Below, piece by piece: positions 24,472 to 33,367 of a stretch of 64,000 nucleotides of DNA. The stretch is from UBA1479 sp040221095. Its GTDB lineage: Bacteria > Pseudomonadota > Alphaproteobacteria > Rhodospirillales > Casp-alpha2. Under the pieces are notes generated by a model. It was given only the letters and a program-made list of their open reading frames with translations. It had not been told where the DNA came from and ran no database searches. The stretch covers positions 310,001 to 374,000 of the forward strand of contig JAVJVP010000016.1 in assembly GCA_040221095.1 (NCBI GenBank), given 5' to 3'. Positions within the stretch are counted from its first letter, which is position 1, and each line of letters starts with the position of its first letter. Both the position numbers and the translations under genes were made by a program.

Positions 24472-25686
24472 CTAGGCCGCCTTCTGCAGCTGCAGGCGCA
24501 TCCACACGTCCTTCAGCGCCGCCACCAGATCATCCATCACCGCGTCGTCGTGGAACGGCGACGGCGTGATGCGCAGGCGCTCCGTGCCCACGGGCACGGT
24601 CGGATAGTTGATGGGCTGGATATAGACGCCGTAGTCGTCCAGCAGCATGTCCGTCGCCTGTTTGCAGCGCACGGCGTCACCGACCATCAGCGGCACGATA
24701 TGGGTAACCGACGGCATCACCGGCAGGCCCGCTTCGACCAACAGGTCCTTCAGGCGCTGGGCCCGTTCCTGGTGCCGCACGCGCAGATCGTTGGTCGCGC
24801 GCACATGGCGGATCGAGGTGATGGCCCCGGCAACCAATGGCGGCGGCAGGGTCGTAGTGAAGATGAAACCGGGGGCGGCGCAGCGCACGGCGTCGACCAT
24901 GGCGGTCGAGCCGGCGATATAGCCGCCCATCAGGCCGAAGGCCTTGGCCAGCGTGCCCTCGATCACCGTGATGCGGTCGGCGACGCCTTCGCGCTCGGAA
25001 ATGCCGCCGCCGTTATCGCCGTACAGGCCCACGGCATGGACTTCGTCGAGGTACGTCATGGCGCCGTACTTGTCGGCCAGGTCGCAGATCTGCTGCATGG
25101 GGGCGATGTCGCCGTCCATGGAATAGACGCTTTCGAAGGCGATCAGCTTGGGCGCCGCCTTGGGCAGGGTTTTCAGAATTTCTTCCAGATGCGCCATGTC
25201 GTTGTGGCGGTAGATCTTCTTGGCGCAGCCGGAATGGCGGATGCCGGCGATCATCGACGCATGGTTCAGGGCATCCGACAGGATGATGCAGTCGGGCATC
25301 AGCTGCGCGATGGTCGAGATCGCCGCGTCGTTGGACACATAGCCGGAGGTGAACAGCAGGGCCGCTTCCTTGCCGTGCAGGTCGGCCAGTTCCTGTTCCA
25401 GTTCGGCATGCAGATAGGTCGTGCCCGCGATGTTGCGGGTACCGCCGGAACCGACGCCCATGCGCGCCCCCGCTTCCGACAGGGCGGCCAGGACATCCTT
25501 GTTCTGAGCCTGGCCCAGATAGTCGTTGGAACACCAGACGACGACATCCGAGGTCGAGCCGTCGGGGTGGTGGCGGGTCGCGTGGGGGAAATTCCCTGAA
25601 TGCCGTTCCAGGTGCGCGAAGACGCGGTAGCGGCCCTCGCCCTTCACCTTGTCCACGGCGTCCTGGAATACCTTTTCATAGTCCAT
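24472..25686 (-). CDS. hemA: 5-aminolevulinate synthase
   Basis: 404 aa. PLP-dependent alpha-oxoamine synthase that condenses glycine and succinyl-CoA to 5-aminolevulinate, the first step of the alphaproteobacterial (Shemin) haem route. It starts MDYEKVFQDAVDKVKGEGRYRVF, standard for bacterial ALAS. Marks: WCSNDYLGQ near residue 50, GSGGTRNIAGT near residue 83, DEVHAVGLYG near residue 212, and the PLP Lys in EGTLAKAFGLMGGYIAG near residue 246. The PTVPVGTERLRITP substrate region is intact. It is the head of a leftward group with the creatininase gene; a divergent 310-bp region lies upstream. Confidence 0.97.
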   Translation of the reverse strand: MDYEKVFQDAVDKVKGEGRYRVFAHLERHSGNFPHATRHHPDGSTSDVVVWCSNDYLGQAQNKDVLAALSEAGARMGVGSGGTRNIAGTTYLHAELEQELADLHGKEAALLFTSGYVSNDAAISTIAQLMPDCIILSDALNHASMIAGIRHSGCAKKIYRHNDMAHLEEILKTLPKAAPKLIAFESVYSMDGDIAPMQQICDLADKYGAMTYLDEVHAVGLYGDNGGGISEREGVADRITVIEGTLAKAFGLMGGYIAGSTAMVDAVRCAAPGFIFTTTLPPPLVAGAITSIRHVRATNDLRVRHQERAQRLKDLLVEAGLPVMPSVTHIVPLMVGDAVRCKQATDMLLDDYGVYIQPINYPTVPVGTERLRITPSPFHDDAVMDDLVAALKDVWMRLQLQKAA

Positions 25687-25996
25687 AGTGTGTTCTCCTG
25701 CGCGACGCCTTACCGGCGGGAAAATTCAATCCCGTCCGGAACGCCCCCCGGTTTCGCGCAATTCAAGGCGAATGGAGGGCGACCGTCCTTGTCCGATGTC
25801 AATATTCTAAGACGCAGAGCAGGCAAAGGGAATTCCCGATAGCGCAGGTTTTTTTCCGGGCAAAAGCCCATTCCGCCCCCAGGGATGGGGCCGCGGCGGC
25901 GGCAAGCACACAAGGTGTTCAAGAAAACGTGCGTTCTTGACTCCCGCCACGTCGGCTAAGGGTAGGGAAATCAGACCCGCCGGAGCCCACCTCATC
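25687..25996. other. Divergent intergenic region, hemA / Na+ symporter
   Basis: 310 bp without a gene. It must hold the hemA promoter (leftward) and the symporter promoter (rightward). At 25789-25802 the sequence TTGTC-CGAT-GTCAA is a 7-of-10 match to the FNR/FnrL consensus TTGAT-N4-ATCAA, interesting before hemA but weak. No hairpin with a T tract or riboswitch-like fold was recognised by eye. Confidence 0.35.
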
Positions 25997-27379
25997 ATGA
26001 CCTTCGCCCTCATCGCCGCCATCGCCGCGGTCGCCGTCGCCAGTTTCCTGCTGTCGCCCCGGGTCCGCACCGTCGAGGGCTTCTTTCGCGGCACGGGCGA
26101 CGATGGCAGCGCACCCGGTCTCGTGACCCTGACCCTGTCCCAGGTCACGACCTGGATTTTCGCGCGCTCGCTGATGAACGCGGCGATCCTGGGCTTTTAT
26201 TACGGGATCTCGGGCGCCCTCGCCTATGCGGCCTATTACCTGAGCTTCCTGACCGGCGGCGTGATCGTCGACCGCATCCGCTTCCGCCACGGCGCGGGCA
26301 GCGTGCACGAGTTTCTCGCCGATCATTACGGCGCCATGGGCTGCTGGACCTACAACCTGGTGGTCGGCGTGCGGCTGTTGAGCGAGGTGTTCGCCAACCT
26401 GCTGGTCATCGGCATCATCTTCGGCGCGGCAGGCACCACCGGCTACACCCTGGCCATCGTCGCCATCGCCGTGCTGACCCTGGGCTATTCCATGATGGGC
26501 GGCCTGCGCGCGGCGCTGCGCACGGACGTGATGCAGACGGCCCTGCTCTACCTCGGACTCGCGGTTTTGCTGGCCTTGACCGTGGCCCGGTCCGATTTCG
26601 ACATGACCGCGGTGATCGGCTCCAGCCCCGACGCGGGCGGCCCCGGCTGGATCCTGCTGGCCGTCGCCCTGCTGCAGATCTGGAGCTATCCGCTCCACGA
26701 TCCGGTGATGATGGACCGCGGTTTCCTGGCCGACCGGGCGACGACGCGCAAAAGCTTCCTGCACGCGGCCTGGATTTCCATCGCCGGCATCCTGGTTTTC
26801 GGCGTGATCGGCGTCTACGCCGGCCTCAATAAGGGCGAGGGCGAGGCCATGGTGGCCGTCCTGACCCGGCTGCTGGGCGAACCTGCCATGCTCGTGTTCA
26901 ACCTGGCGCTTGTGGTCTCGGCGGTCTCGACCCTCGATTCAACCTTCGCCAGCGCGTCCAAGCTGGTCGCCGCCGACATGCGGGTGATGGTGCCCTCCGT
27001 GCGCAACGGGCGGCTGGTCATGGCCGGGTTTCTGCTGGGCGGGCTGGGGTTCCTGTTCCTCGGCAACACGGACTTGTTCGCCGCCGTCGCCGTATCGGGC
27101 ACGGCGTCCATGTTCCTGGCCCCCGTGGTGCTGTTCAACGTCATGGGCGGCCTGCGCGTCCAGGCCTGGGCCTATGGTCTCGCCTTCGCCCTGGCGATCG
27201 CCGGGGGCGCCCTCTACATGCTGGAAGCCGGCGGCCATGTGGCGCTGATCGAACCCCTGTTCGGGCTGGGTCACAAATACGCCAAGCTGCTGGTGATCTG
27301 CGGCGCCGTGCTGGCCGGCGGCTGCGGCGCCTTCGCCCTGTCGCTGGCGGTTGCGGGCCGGCGGCGGGCGGCGACCTGA
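25997..27379 (+). CDS. Sodium:solute symporter family (SSS) protein
   Basis: 460 aa with about 12-13 membrane spans. The ATG at 25997 opens the first span directly; the 20-codon extension upstream is not membrane-like and has no ribosome site. The SSS pattern is visible: a long first loop ending GLVTLTLSQVTTWIFARSLM, NLVVGVRLLSEVFANLLVIG, then GYSMMGGLRAALRTDVMQ near residue 175 (the core SSS signature), and an NLALVVSAVSTLDSTFASASK span near residue 300 with the Ser/Thr residues of the Na2 site. It is an inner-membrane importer driven by Na+; the substrate is unknown. Confidence 0.85.
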   Translation: MTFALIAAIAAVAVASFLLSPRVRTVEGFFRGTGDDGSAPGLVTLTLSQVTTWIFARSLMNAAILGFYYGISGALAYAAYYLSFLTGGVIVDRIRFRHGAGSVHEFLADHYGAMGCWTYNLVVGVRLLSEVFANLLVIGIIFGAAGTTGYTLAIVAIAVLTLGYSMMGGLRAALRTDVMQTALLYLGLAVLLALTVARSDFDMTAVIGSSPDAGGPGWILLAVALLQIWSYPLHDPVMMDRGFLADRATTRKSFLHAAWISIAGILVFGVIGVYAGLNKGEGEAMVAVLTRLLGEPAMLVFNLALVVSAVSTLDSTFASASKLVAADMRVMVPSVRNGRLVMAGFLLGGLGFLFLGNTDLFAAVAVSGTASMFLAPVVLFNVMGGLRVQAWAYGLAFALAIAGGALYMLEAGGHVALIEPLFGLGHKYAKLLVICGAVLAGGCGAFALSLAVAGRRRAAT

Positions 27380-27429
27380 GCTCTTAAAATTTCCGGACAG
27401 GAGCCGCGTTTTGGGATAATAGAGGCGCC

Positions 27430-28821
27430 ATGAGCACCTCCCCGTCGAATGCCGTGGGCAAATCCGCCGCCAAACCGCGCCGGAAAGCGCCCGTAATGAC
27501 CGCCCCAAAGGTCGGTCTGGTCAGCCTTGGTTGCCCCAAGGCGCTGGTCGATTCCGAACGCATCATGACGCGGCTGCGCGCCGAGGGTTATGACCTGGTC
27601 GACAGCTATGACGGCGCCGATCTGGTGATCGTCAACACCTGCGCCTTCCTGGAAACGGCCCGCGACGAATCCCTGGAAGCCATCGGCGAGGCCATGGCGG
27701 AAAACGGCAAGGTCGTTGTCACCGGCTGTCTGGGCGTGCACGAGAACCTGATCCGGGAAATCCACCCGGGCGTGCTCGCCGTGACCGGCCCGCATCAGTA
27801 TGAATCGGTGATGACCGCGGTCCACCAGGCGCTGCCGCCGGCCCACGATCCTTATGTCGATCTGCTGCCGCCCCAGGGCATCAAGCTGACGCCCCGCCAT
27901 TACGCCTATCTGAAGATTTCCGAGGGCTGCAACAACAAGTGCACCTTCTGCATCATCCCCAGCCTACGCGGCCCCCTGACCAGCCGCCCCATCAGCGACG
28001 TGCTGAAGGAAGCCGAGGGTTTGGCCGAAGCCGGGGTCAAGGAACTGCTGGTGATCTCCCAGGACACCAGCGCCTACGGCATCGATACCAAGTTCCCCCG
28101 CGAAATCTGGCGCGAACGCGAATACCGCACCCGGTTCCTCGACCTGTGCCAGGGGCTGGCGGAACTCGGCATCTGGGTTCGCCTGCATTACGTCTACCCC
28201 TACCCGCACGTCGACGAGGTCATCCCCATGATGGCCGAGGGCAAGATCCTGCCCTATCTGGACATTCCGTTTCAGCACGCCAGCCCCAGCGTTCTCAAGG
28301 CCATGCGCCGTCCCGCCCATCAGGAACAGACGCTGGAGCGCATCAAGGGATGGCGCCGCGACTGCCCGGACCTTGTCCTGCGCTCGACCTTCATCGTCGG
28401 CTTTCCCGGCGAGACCGAGGATGATTTCGACTTTCTGCTCGACTGGCTGCAGGAGGCCGAACTCGACCGCGTCGGCTGCTTCAAGTACGAAAACGTCGCG
28501 GGCGCCCGCGCCCAGACGCTCGGCGACCATCTCGACGAGGACGAAAAGCAGGACCGCTGGGAACGCCTGATGGAAGTTCAGCAGGACATCAGCGCCAGGC
28601 GCTTAGGCCGCCTGGTCGGGCGCGACCTGGATGTGCTGATCGACGAAGCCGCCGGCAAGGACGGCATCGCCGTCGGGCGCTGCTACGCGGATGCGCCGGA
28701 AATCGACGGCGCCGTGCGTGTATCGGGCGGGAAAAACCTGCGCCCGGGCGACATGGTCCAGGTCCGGATCACGGGCGCCGACGAATACGACCTGACCGGC
28801 GAAGCGGCCCCCCGGGGCTGA
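27430..28821 (+). CDS. rimO: Ribosomal protein uS12 methylthiotransferase RimO
   Basis: 463 aa radical-SAM enzyme that adds a methylthio group to Asp88/89 of ribosomal protein uS12. Order: N-terminal MTTase domain (VGLVSLGCPKALVDSERI from about residue 27, NTCAFLETARDESLE, and TGCLGVHENLI, giving the three auxiliary-cluster Cys), radical-SAM domain with EGCNNKCTFCIIPSLRG near residue 167, and a C-terminal TRAM domain. The start at 27430 gives a basic 25-residue extension before the conserved core; an alternative ATG at 27499 (MTAPKVG) would remove it. Confidence 0.96.
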   Translation: MSTSPSNAVGKSAAKPRRKAPVMTAPKVGLVSLGCPKALVDSERIMTRLRAEGYDLVDSYDGADLVIVNTCAFLETARDESLEAIGEAMAENGKVVVTGCLGVHENLIREIHPGVLAVTGPHQYESVMTAVHQALPPAHDPYVDLLPPQGIKLTPRHYAYLKISEGCNNKCTFCIIPSLRGPLTSRPISDVLKEAEGLAEAGVKELLVISQDTSAYGIDTKFPREIWREREYRTRFLDLCQGLAELGIWVRLHYVYPYPHVDEVIPMMAEGKILPYLDIPFQHASPSVLKAMRRPAHQEQTLERIKGWRRDCPDLVLRSTFIVGFPGETEDDFDFLLDWLQEAELDRVGCFKYENVAGARAQTLGDHLDEDEKQDRWERLMEVQQDISARRLGRLVGRDLDVLIDEAAGKDGIAVGRCYADAPEIDGAVRVSGGKNLRPGDMVQVRITGADEYDLTGEAAPRG

Positions 28822-28831
28822 CCCCGCGCGG

Positions 28832-29203
28832 CTACCCGTTCGACGCCCGGCGATGACGCGGGGCGTTGGGATCATGGGCGTTGCGGGTATCCATGCGGTC
28901 GAGGATTTCGCGCATCAGGCCGACGCATTCCTTAAGTTCCTTGATGTCCTGACGCATGGTGCGGATCGCCGTTTCCTGGTCTTCGGCGTTCTGCGACATG
29001 ATCTGGCGCAAGGTCGTCATCCGCTGGTCCTGCTGCTGCAGGGACACGGCCAGCTTGATTTCGCTGTCCTTGAGCTTCTGATTGACCAGGGCCTGAAGGC
29101 GCTTGGCCACTTCGGCGGAGGTCAGCAAGGCGACGACACCTATGATGACCGCGATTCCGGCAGCTATGGTCGCCAGATCGGCGAAAGACGAGGCTTCACC
29201 CAT
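28832..29203 (-). CDS. Small membrane-anchored coiled-coil protein, unknown function (paralogue 1)
   Basis: 123 aa. One N-terminal span (ATIAAGIAVIIGVVALLTS) is followed by a highly charged helical stretch rich in Gln, Lys, Glu and Leu, likely a coiled coil up to about residue 100 (VNQKLKDSEIKLAVSLQQQD), and an Arg/His-rich tail. It shares layout and the string SAE-x(4)-R-x(2)-x-L-(I/V)-x(3)-(F/L)-x(2)-SE with the protein at 29363-29770, so the two look like tandem paralogues. Not a recognised family. It is convergent with rimO (10 bp apart). Confidence 0.65.
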   Translation of the reverse strand: MGEASSFADLATIAAGIAVIIGVVALLTSAEVAKRLQALVNQKLKDSEIKLAVSLQQQDQRMTTLRQIMSQNAEDQETAIRTMRQDIKELKECVGLMREILDRMDTRNAHDPNAPRHRRASNG

Positions 29204-29362
29204 TCCATCACCCCGAACATATATCTTTCCACGCCTGATTTTTTGTGGCGTCGGGACAGATCGTTACGGCCATTCTGGCCCCAAACCCGGCACTGCGGCG
29301 GCCGGGCATTCATGCGCGCCACCCGGTGCCGGGACAAGGCACCAGATTAGCGTTCATGTATA

Positions 29363-29770
29363 TTAGTCCGAGAAAGGCGACGCCGAAACAAAACTTTCTT
29401 TTGACTGAACTTTTGCCGTGAACCCGCGCTCTTCGTCCGTCGGAATGACCCGGCGCACGTTGCGGACATCGTCAAGGGCCTGACTGAAGGCGTTCAGACG
29501 CTGGCGCAGTTCATCGGTCCCCGTCGACGCCGCCTTGAACTGATCCTCCATGGCGCCGAGCGCCTCACCCAGGACCCTACGCTGGCGTTTCAACTCGCGG
29601 TCCTGCTTGTCGAGACTTTTGAGAAGTTCAAGTTCCGATTGTTCGAACCGGGTATCGATCAACGTCGTCACCCGCCGGGACATTTCCGCCGAAACCATCA
29701 ACGCGATGACCCCGAACACGATACCGGCGGCGCCCAGGATAATGCCCAGATAGGCTGTCATGCCGCTCAT
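29363..29770 (-). CDS. Small membrane-anchored coiled-coil protein, unknown function (paralogue 2)
   Basis: 135 aa from the ATG at 29768-29770, chosen because it follows AAAGGGTGAG and leads directly into the membrane span (LGIILGAAGIVFGVIALMVS); the open frame continues 41 codons upstream without a ribosome site. After the span, SAEMSRRVTTLIDTRFEQSE and a long Lys/Glu/Gln-rich helix match the design of the gene at 28832-29203. The C-terminus differs and has VSASPFSD at its end. It may tether a helical bundle to the inner membrane. Function unknown. The gap between the pair is 159 bp. Confidence 0.6.
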   Translation of the reverse strand: MSGMTAYLGIILGAAGIVFGVIALMVSAEMSRRVTTLIDTRFEQSELELLKSLDKQDRELKRQRRVLGEALGAMEDQFKAASTGTDELRQRLNAFSQALDDVRNVRRVIPTDEERGFTAKVQSKESFVSASPFSD

Positions 29771-29929
29771 GTTTCTCACCCTTTCAATATGCAGGCCGCC
29801 CATGATTGTTGTAGGGTCTGTACCGGCATATGCATTCTTCACCGGTCTGAATTTTATGCGTTTTTCGGTCCCGATTGCTGTGACCGGCCTCACTCGGTAA
29901 AATTAATCAAACAAAATCAAAAGGTTAAT

Positions 29930-30586
29930 ATGAGAGCCGCGGTCATCCCCGTCACCCCATTGCAACAAAACTGTTCCCTGGTGTGGTGCGAAAACACCCT
30001 GAAGGCCGCCCTGGTCGATCCGGGTGGCGAGGTTGATCGCCTGAAGGCCGCCGTCGATGAGGCGGGCGTGACGCTGGAGAAAATTCTCGTCACCCACGGC
30101 CATCTCGATCATGCGGGCGCCGTCGCCGACCTGGCCGAGGAGTTCGGTCTGCCCATCGAAGGCCCCCATCCCGACGACATCTTCTGGATCGACCAGCTTC
30201 CCACCCAGGGGCGGGAATACGGGTTCGGCGAACTGCGGGCCTTCACCCCCGACCGCTGGCTGGACCAGGGCGACACCTGCACGGTCGGCGAACAGACCTT
30301 CGACGTGCTGCATTGCCCCGGTCACACGCCGGGCCATGTCGTGTTCTTTCATGCGGGCGAGCGCGTCGCCTTCGTCGGCGACGTGTTGTTCCAAGGCTCC
30401 ATCGGGCGCTCCGACTTTCCGCGCGGCGATTTCGACACCCTGATCAAGTCCATCCGCGAGAATCTGTTCCCGCTCGGCGACGACGTCACCTTCGTGCCCG
30501 GCCACGGGTCGCTGTCGACCTTCGGGCACGAACGGGAAACCAACCCCTACGTCGCCGACCGCCTGTTCGCGCGGAATACCGGCTGA
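29930..30586 (+). CDS. MBL-fold metallo-hydrolase (glyoxalase II-like, YcbL/GloC type)
   Basis: 218 aa. The ATG at 29930 follows AAAAGG and starts the usual short strand (AVIPVTPLQQNCSLVW); upstream in-frame sequence is intergenic. Zinc ligands: THGHLDHAG near residue 55, CPGHTPGHVVFF near residue 130, GDVLFQGSIGRSDFPRGD near residue 150, and PGHGSLSTFGHERETNPY near residue 190, the last being the YcbL-type ending. YcbL/GloC proteins hydrolyse S-D-lactoylglutathione and related thioesters. It is followed 20 bp later by the formyltransferase-like gene. Confidence 0.9.
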   Translation: MRAAVIPVTPLQQNCSLVWCENTLKAALVDPGGEVDRLKAAVDEAGVTLEKILVTHGHLDHAGAVADLAEEFGLPIEGPHPDDIFWIDQLPTQGREYGFGELRAFTPDRWLDQGDTCTVGEQTFDVLHCPGHTPGHVVFFHAGERVAFVGDVLFQGSIGRSDFPRGDFDTLIKSIRENLFPLGDDVTFVPGHGSLSTFGHERETNPYVADRLFARNTG

Positions 30587-30606
30587 TATCGGACGGGCCG
30601 GCGGCA

Positions 30607-31311
30607 ATGAAACATATCCTGCTGCTGGCCGATGCCGACGAACTGCCGGGCCTGACCCGGATTTTCTGGGATGCCGCCCCGGACGCCCGAATTCAGGGCG
30701 TCAGCAGCCGCGACGAGTTGGATCAGGCGACGGCGTCCCCCACCGATGATCTGCGCCTGATCGCCTTCTGCACGGACGTGATCGTGCCCGAGGCGGTGCT
30801 GGGCCGTCTGCCCGGCCCGGCCTACAATGTCCATCCCGGCCCGCCCTGGGTGCGCGGGGTCTATCCCTCCGTGTTCGCGCTGTATGATGGCCTGGACCGC
30901 TTCGGGGCGACCCTCCACGAACTGACGGCGGAAATCGACGCGGGCCCCATCGTCGACGTCGACGAAGCCGCCATCATCCCCGGCATGGACCGCCTGGCCC
31001 TGGAAACCCTGGCCCGCGACCTGGTCACGGGATTGCTCACGCGCATGGTCCCGGACCTGTTGACGGTCGACGGTCCCCTGCCCCATCTCGATGCCCAATG
31101 GTCCGGCCCCGCCTGGTCGAAAAAGGATTTCGACAACCTTTGCCGCCTGCCCGGCGACATCGACGAGGCCGAATTCCGCCGCCGCCTGCGCGCCGTCGGC
31201 GAAGGTCCCAACCACGCGCTCTTTTTCGAAACCTTCGGGCGGCGCTTCTCCCTGGCCCCGCCGGCCCGGACCGGCCCCGTGGTCAAGGGCGGTCGGCCGA
31301 TCGGCGAATAA
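30607..31311 (+). CDS. Formyltransferase-family protein (Met-tRNA formyltransferase-like)
   Basis: 234 aa, shorter than Fmt (about 310 aa) and lacking its C-terminal tRNA-binding domain. The ATG at 30607 is taken because upstream in-frame sequence overlaps the MBL gene. The formyl-transferase core is visible: IAFCTDVIVPEAVLGRL near residue 58, then YNVHPGPPWVRGVYPSVFAL with the Asn and His of the catalytic N-H-D triad near residue 78, and ATLHELTAEIDAGPIVD with the Asp near residue 112. Such short proteins may transfer formyl or hydrolyse it from 10-formyl-THF to an unidentified acceptor. The partner substrate is unknown. Confidence 0.78.
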   Translation: MKHILLLADADELPGLTRIFWDAAPDARIQGVSSRDELDQATASPTDDLRLIAFCTDVIVPEAVLGRLPGPAYNVHPGPPWVRGVYPSVFALYDGLDRFGATLHELTAEIDAGPIVDVDEAAIIPGMDRLALETLARDLVTGLLTRMVPDLLTVDGPLPHLDAQWSGPAWSKKDFDNLCRLPGDIDEAEFRRRLRAVGEGPNHALFFETFGRRFSLAPPARTGPVVKGGRPIGE

Positions 31312-31519
31312 CGCGCGGCACGTCCCCGATATCTCATTCAATTGCCGAGCCTTTTCCGGGTTAAGGGGTTTCCCCCGCTGGCCGGCCCTTGTACCCTCGG
31401 GCGGATTCTTCAATTGGTCCGCTCCGGGTACGCGTGGCTCGTCCACCGTCGTCTCGATGTCTCGTTGCTTGGTGACGTTCTGTTGAAGCCGATGACTGGC
31501 AGAAAAAGGAAGCGAACAG

Positions 31520-31948
31520 ATGAAGCAGGCAACAACCGGAGACACCCTGCGTGTCCACTACACCGGAACCCTGGATGACGGCACGACCTTCGACACCTCG
31601 AAAGACCGCGCCCCCATGGAAATCACCCTGGGCGGCGGGCAGATTCTCCCCGGGGTTGAAGACGCCCTGGCCGGCATGACCGAGGGCGCCACGAAAAAAA
31701 TCACTCTGGAGCCCGACGACGCCTTCGGCGACCACAACCCGGACCTGGTTCAAACCGTGGCGCGTTCGACCATCCCGGCGGAAATCCCGTTGGACGTCGG
31801 CGCCGTCCTGGAAGCAACGGACGAGACGGGCAATCCGCTGAATCTGCTCGTGCTCGACTTCAACGACGAGGACGTCACCCTGGATGCCAACCACCCCCTG
31901 GCCGGCAAGGCGCTGACGTTCGAACTGACCCTGGTCGAATTCGCCTAG
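31520..31948 (+). CDS. FKBP-type peptidyl-prolyl cis-trans isomerase (SlyD-like)
   Basis: 142 aa. FKBP half-domain at the N-terminus (LRVHYTGTLDDGTTFDTSKD, then MEITLGGGQILPGVEDALAGM), an inserted-in-flap domain from about residue 65 to 125 (PDDAFGDHNPDLVQTVAR; LDANHPLAGKALTFELTLV). This is the SlyD/FkpB layout; the His/Cys-rich nickel tail of E. coli SlyD is absent. It acts as a cytoplasmic folding helper and prolyl isomerase. The ATG at 31520 follows AAAGGAAG. It is a single gene, convergent with the MFS gene at 31974. Confidence 0.93.
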   Translation: MKQATTGDTLRVHYTGTLDDGTTFDTSKDRAPMEITLGGGQILPGVEDALAGMTEGATKKITLEPDDAFGDHNPDLVQTVARSTIPAEIPLDVGAVLEATDETGNPLNLLVLDFNDEDVTLDANHPLAGKALTFELTLVEFA

Positions 31949-31973
31949 GACGCCGTTTCCGGCGGGGGCGCGG

Positions 31974-33245
31974 TCACGGCTTGTCCGCCGCGTCCCCGGC
32001 CGGACGCAGGCCGTTCACCGTGCGGTCGCCGGGCAGGTCGTGGGGCCGCAGGTACAGGAACGCGGCGATGCCGAGCGGCATGATGACCGCCAGATGCCCG
32101 AACGCCAGCACCCAGCCCGTGACCCCGGTCCCGCCCGCAAGGTCGAGCACGATGCCGAACACCAGCGGCCCGAGAAAGCCGCCGATGTAGCCGATGGTCG
32201 AATGCACGGCCAGGGTCGCCCCCCGGCGGCCCGGCTCGGCGCTGCCCGAGGTGCCGGCCGTGAGCGCCGAGGAATCGGCATAAACCGCCACGTTGTACAT
32301 AAGGCAGAGTGCTACCGCGAGGCCGTAACCCACGGCCGCCGCCCAGCCGATGCCCAGCGCGAAGATCATCGCCAGCGCCATCACGGCCAGGACCACCCGC
32401 TGGCGGCCGAAACGGATGCACATCTCGTTGCCGCCGACGCTCGACCAGGTGCCAAGCACCCCCATGGCGAAGGCGATGGAGGTCGGGGCGAGCAAGCCCT
32501 CGCCGCCGCCCCAGGCCGCCGCCGTGAAGGTCAGGAAGGTCACTCCCCAGGAGCGCAGGGTGAACAGCTCCCAGCAATGGGCGCCGTAGCCGATGGAATA
32601 GGCGAGCGCCGAGCGGTTGCGCAGCACGGGGCGGAAATCGAACAGGGCCGGGCGTTCCGTCTTGGGCACCCCGGCGGCGGCCGGTTTCGCGGGCTGGTCG
32701 GACACGGCGAAGGCCATGATCAGGAAGGCCCCCACGGTGCAGATGCTGGCCCCGCCGAACACCCAGGGCCAGGGGGCGAAGCTGACGATGGTGCCCGCGA
32801 ACAGGAACGACAGGGCGCCGCTGAACCCGACGCCGGCCGCATGCCAGGACACGCCCCGGGTCTGGGCCTGGCCCTCGAGCCGGTCGGACAGCACCTTGAG
32901 CCCCGGCATGTAGCAGCCGGCCCAGGCCATGCCGGCAAGGGCGCGCAGGAACAGCGCCGACCAGAACCCCTCGGCCAGGAAGGCGTAGCCCAGATGGGTC
33001 AGGGTCGTCAGCGTGACGCAGGCAAGATACAGGCGCTTGGGGTCGATGCGGTCGGTGAGGCTGACCAGGATCGGCACGGCGCAGACGTAGGACGCCGCCC
33101 ACATGCCCGTCAGCCAGCCGGCCTCCGTATTGGTCAGGCTCCATTCGGCGATGAAGATGGGCAGCAGCGCCGGCACCGTATAGGCGCCGATCTGCGCCAG
33201 CAGCTGCGCCATGAAGACAGCGAAGATAAGCCGGGTCGCCGACAT
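31974..33245 (-). CDS. Major facilitator superfamily transporter
   Basis: 423 aa, about 12 membrane spans. The ATG at 33243-33245 opens the first span (SATRLIFAVFMAQLLAQIGAY split by short polar turns); the longer upstream frame is in the divergent leader. The first half has WSLTNTEAGWLTGMWAASY and a loop reading VSLTDRIDPKRLYLACV. The second half begins near residue 215, with SIAFAMGVLGTWSSVGGNEM and a basic loop FGRQRVVLAV. The tail is Asp/Arg-rich. Substrate not predictable. It is divergent from the HDAC-like gene, 122 bp apart. Confidence 0.88.
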   Translation of the reverse strand: MSATRLIFAVFMAQLLAQIGAYTVPALLPIFIAEWSLTNTEAGWLTGMWAASYVCAVPILVSLTDRIDPKRLYLACVTLTTLTHLGYAFLAEGFWSALFLRALAGMAWAGCYMPGLKVLSDRLEGQAQTRGVSWHAAGVGFSGALSFLFAGTIVSFAPWPWVFGGASICTVGAFLIMAFAVSDQPAKPAAAGVPKTERPALFDFRPVLRNRSALAYSIGYGAHCWELFTLRSWGVTFLTFTAAAWGGGEGLLAPTSIAFAMGVLGTWSSVGGNEMCIRFGRQRVVLAVMALAMIFALGIGWAAAVGYGLAVALCLMYNVAVYADSSALTAGTSGSAEPGRRGATLAVHSTIGYIGGFLGPLVFGIVLDLAGGTGVTGWVLAFGHLAVIMPLGIAAFLYLRPHDLPGDRTVNGLRPAGDAADKP

Positions 33246-33367
33246 CGTGGGGTCCTTGGTCTCTGCGTCGGGGATCCGGCCGCAACGGAAACCCAAGTGG
33301 TAATGTCCCCAGGCCGCCGCGTCAAAGCGGTTTCTCACCATGACGCCGAAGGCTAGACTCCGGCGCC

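Noticed and set aside
29639..29929. Longer MBL hydrolase reading from 29639
   Set aside because: The extra 97 codons run antisense through another gene and the intergenic region; the conserved fold starts at 29930.
30313..30606. N-terminal extension of the formyltransferase-like gene
   Set aside because: It lies inside the MBL hydrolase coding region in another frame, and the conserved core starts at 30607.
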